This document shows, one piece after another, positions 6,754 through 7,611 of a stretch of 7,611 bases of DNA. Every line of letters starts with the position of its first letter. Positions within the stretch are counted from its first letter, which is position 1. The notes below the pieces were generated by a model. It was not told the origin of the DNA and did no database searches. It saw only the letters and a list, made by a program, of their open reading frames with translations. This DNA comes from Nocardioidaceae bacterium (GTDB lineage: Bacteria; Actinomycetota; Actinomycetes; Propionibacteriales; Nocardioidaceae). A program made the translations under genes and the position numbers. The DNA is taken from the NCBI GenBank assembly GCA_013813125.1, contig JACCSH010000195.1:1-7611 (forward strand), in the 5' to 3' direction.

Positions 6754-6756
6754 CCT
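6722..6756 (-). other. Well-placed ribosome site and ATG in the wrong frame
   Basis: On the minus strand AGGA (6756-6753) is followed after seven bases by ATG (6745-6743), reading MSEGQDR and stopping at TAG (6724-6722). Skipping one base near the TAG would join it to SGGEVFLDARG of the downstream protein. It may be a tiny leader frame, a real one-base frameshift, or a sequence error. The sequence alone does not decide. Confidence 0.4.
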
Positions 6757-6856
6757 GCCCGTTCCCGCTCGTCGTCTGCAAGCCCGCACCCAGCACCGGT
6801 GGTGACGGCGCGCGACGCGGTGGCGGCCTCGTTCCTGCTACGGGCACACTAAAGGG

Positions 6857-7611
6857 GTGCCAGAACTTCCAGAGGTGCAAGCACTGGCCGCTGATCTCGA
6901 CAGCCGATTGAAGGGGCGTGCCGTTGCCTGCCTGGATGTGGTGGCCATCTCGGCGCTCAAGACTTTCGATCCGGCGCCTGCGGCTTTGCAAGGCTTGTTT
7001 GTCGAGAACGTGCGGCGCCACGGCAAGTTCCTCGACATCGTCGTCGATGAGCTGCACCTGGTGGTACACCTGGCGCGTGGTGGCTGGATCCGCTGGCGCG
7101 ACGAGTTGCCCACTCTCCCGGCCAAGCCCGGCAAGGGGCCGCTCGCGGCGAGACTGCTTCTCGACGATCAGTCTGGTCTCGACTTCACCGAGGCGGGGAC
7201 CCGGAAGGGCTTGGCCCTGTACGTCGTACGGCGCCCGCAGGATGTGCCAGGCATCGCGCGTCTGGGGCCTGACCCGCTCAGTGACGATTTCACCCGCGAT
7301 GGTCTCGCCGAGATCTTGGCGGCGGCCGGTCGCTCGCAGATCAAGGGCGTGCTGCGCGACCAGTCGGTCATCGCCGGGATCGGCAACGCCTACTCCGACG
7401 AAATCCTCCACGTCGCGAAAATGTCCCCGTTCAAGCCCGCGGCCATGTCTGACACCGAGATCACCTTGCTGTACGACGCTCTGCGCAAGACCCTGCATGA
7501 CGCCATCGCTCGCTCAGACGGGCTTGCCGCCTCAGAGCTCAAGAAGGAGAAGAAGTCGGGTCTGCGAGTCCATGGCAGGACCGGGGAGCCCTGCCCCGTG
7601 TGTGGTGACAC
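6857..7611 (+). CDS. Fpg/Nei-family DNA glycosylase, cut by the window end
   Basis: This is a DNA base-excision repair glycosylase/AP lyase of the Fpg/Nei family; 251 residues are present and about 20-30 are missing at the C-terminus. The start is fixed by chemistry: PELPEV follows the initiator, giving Pro2 as catalytic N-terminal amine and Glu3. Lys57 in RRHGKFL matches the conserved active-site lysine. The helix-two-turn-helix region spans about 160-184, with IKGVLRDQSVIAGIGN ending in Asn177. The zinc finger begins with CPVC (Cys246, Cys249) and its second cysteine pair lies beyond the edge. Positions corresponding to E. coli Fpg Met74, Arg109 and Phe111 differ: Arg74 in HLARGG, and TEAGTRKG instead of a DPRRFG loop. 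It therefore belongs to a divergent branch, and its lesion preference cannot be assumed to be 8-oxoguanine. GTG directly follows AAAGGG with no spaced ribosome site, so the transcript may be leaderless. Confidence 0.93.
   Translation, partial: MPELPEVQALAADLDSRLKGRAVACLDVVAISALKTFDPAPAALQGLFVENVRRHGKFLDIVVDELHLVVHLARGGWIRWRDELPTLPAKPGKGPLAARLLLDDQSGLDFTEAGTRKGLALYVVRRPQDVPGIARLGPDPLSDDFTRDGLAEILAAAGRSQIKGVLRDQSVIAGIGNAYSDEILHVAKMSPFKPAAMSDTEITLLYDALRKTLHDAIARSDGLAASELKKEKKSGLRVHGRTGEPCPVCGD

Noticed and set aside
6460..6852. A 130-residue plus-strand frame between aat and the glycosylase
   Set aside because: It is opposite the small minus-strand protein, whose frame has better codon third-position bias and a conserved-looking core.
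6722..7498. A 258-residue minus-strand frame opposite the glycosylase
   Set aside because: The plus strand there encodes an intact Fpg/Nei protein with catalytic and zinc-finger residues, so the minus frame is its shadow. The small minus-strand gene uses a different frame.

Overview
The window is high-GC DNA with GTG starts, Shine-Dalgarno-poor genes and tightly packed reading frames. Its gene families are typical of Actinobacteria, probably a Propionibacteriales/Nocardioidaceae-like organism; that placement is an inference from protein style, not a database result. No mobile elements, CRISPR arrays, tRNAs or rRNAs are visible.

Layout. Positions 1-164 are a short leader with a possible promoter and no supported gene. 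Positions 165-4834 hold a three-gene, same-strand leucine-catabolism operon: the carboxyltransferase (beta) subunit of 3-methylcrotonyl-CoA carboxylase, its biotin carboxylase/biotin carrier (alpha) subunit, and 3-hydroxy-3-methylglutaryl-CoA lyase. The first two proteins form the enzyme that carboxylates 3-methylcrotonyl-CoA to 3-methylglutaconyl-CoA. After a hydratase not encoded here, the lyase splits HMG-CoA into acetyl-CoA and acetoacetate. Isovaleryl-CoA dehydrogenase and the hydratase must lie outside the window.

At 4846-5526 (minus) an EcsC-family protein converges on the operon with only 11 bases between the stop codons. A 180-base divergent spacer carrying nested inverted repeats separates it from aat (5707-6381, plus), which encodes leucyl/phenylalanyl-tRNA-protein transferase of the N-degron pathway. 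A small conserved-looking actinobacterial protein (about 6394-6753, minus) converges on aat. Divergent from that protein, an Fpg/Nei-family DNA glycosylase begins at 6857 and runs off the right edge inside its zinc finger.

Nothing here looks like a new defence, mobile or biosynthetic system; this is an ordinary metabolic and housekeeping region. The observations most worth a second look are small-scale: tiny reading frames that exactly bridge both operon junctions, a well-placed ribosome site and ATG one frame off from the small minus-strand protein, nested palindromes upstream of aat, and a glycosylase whose usual lesion-void-filling residues are replaced.
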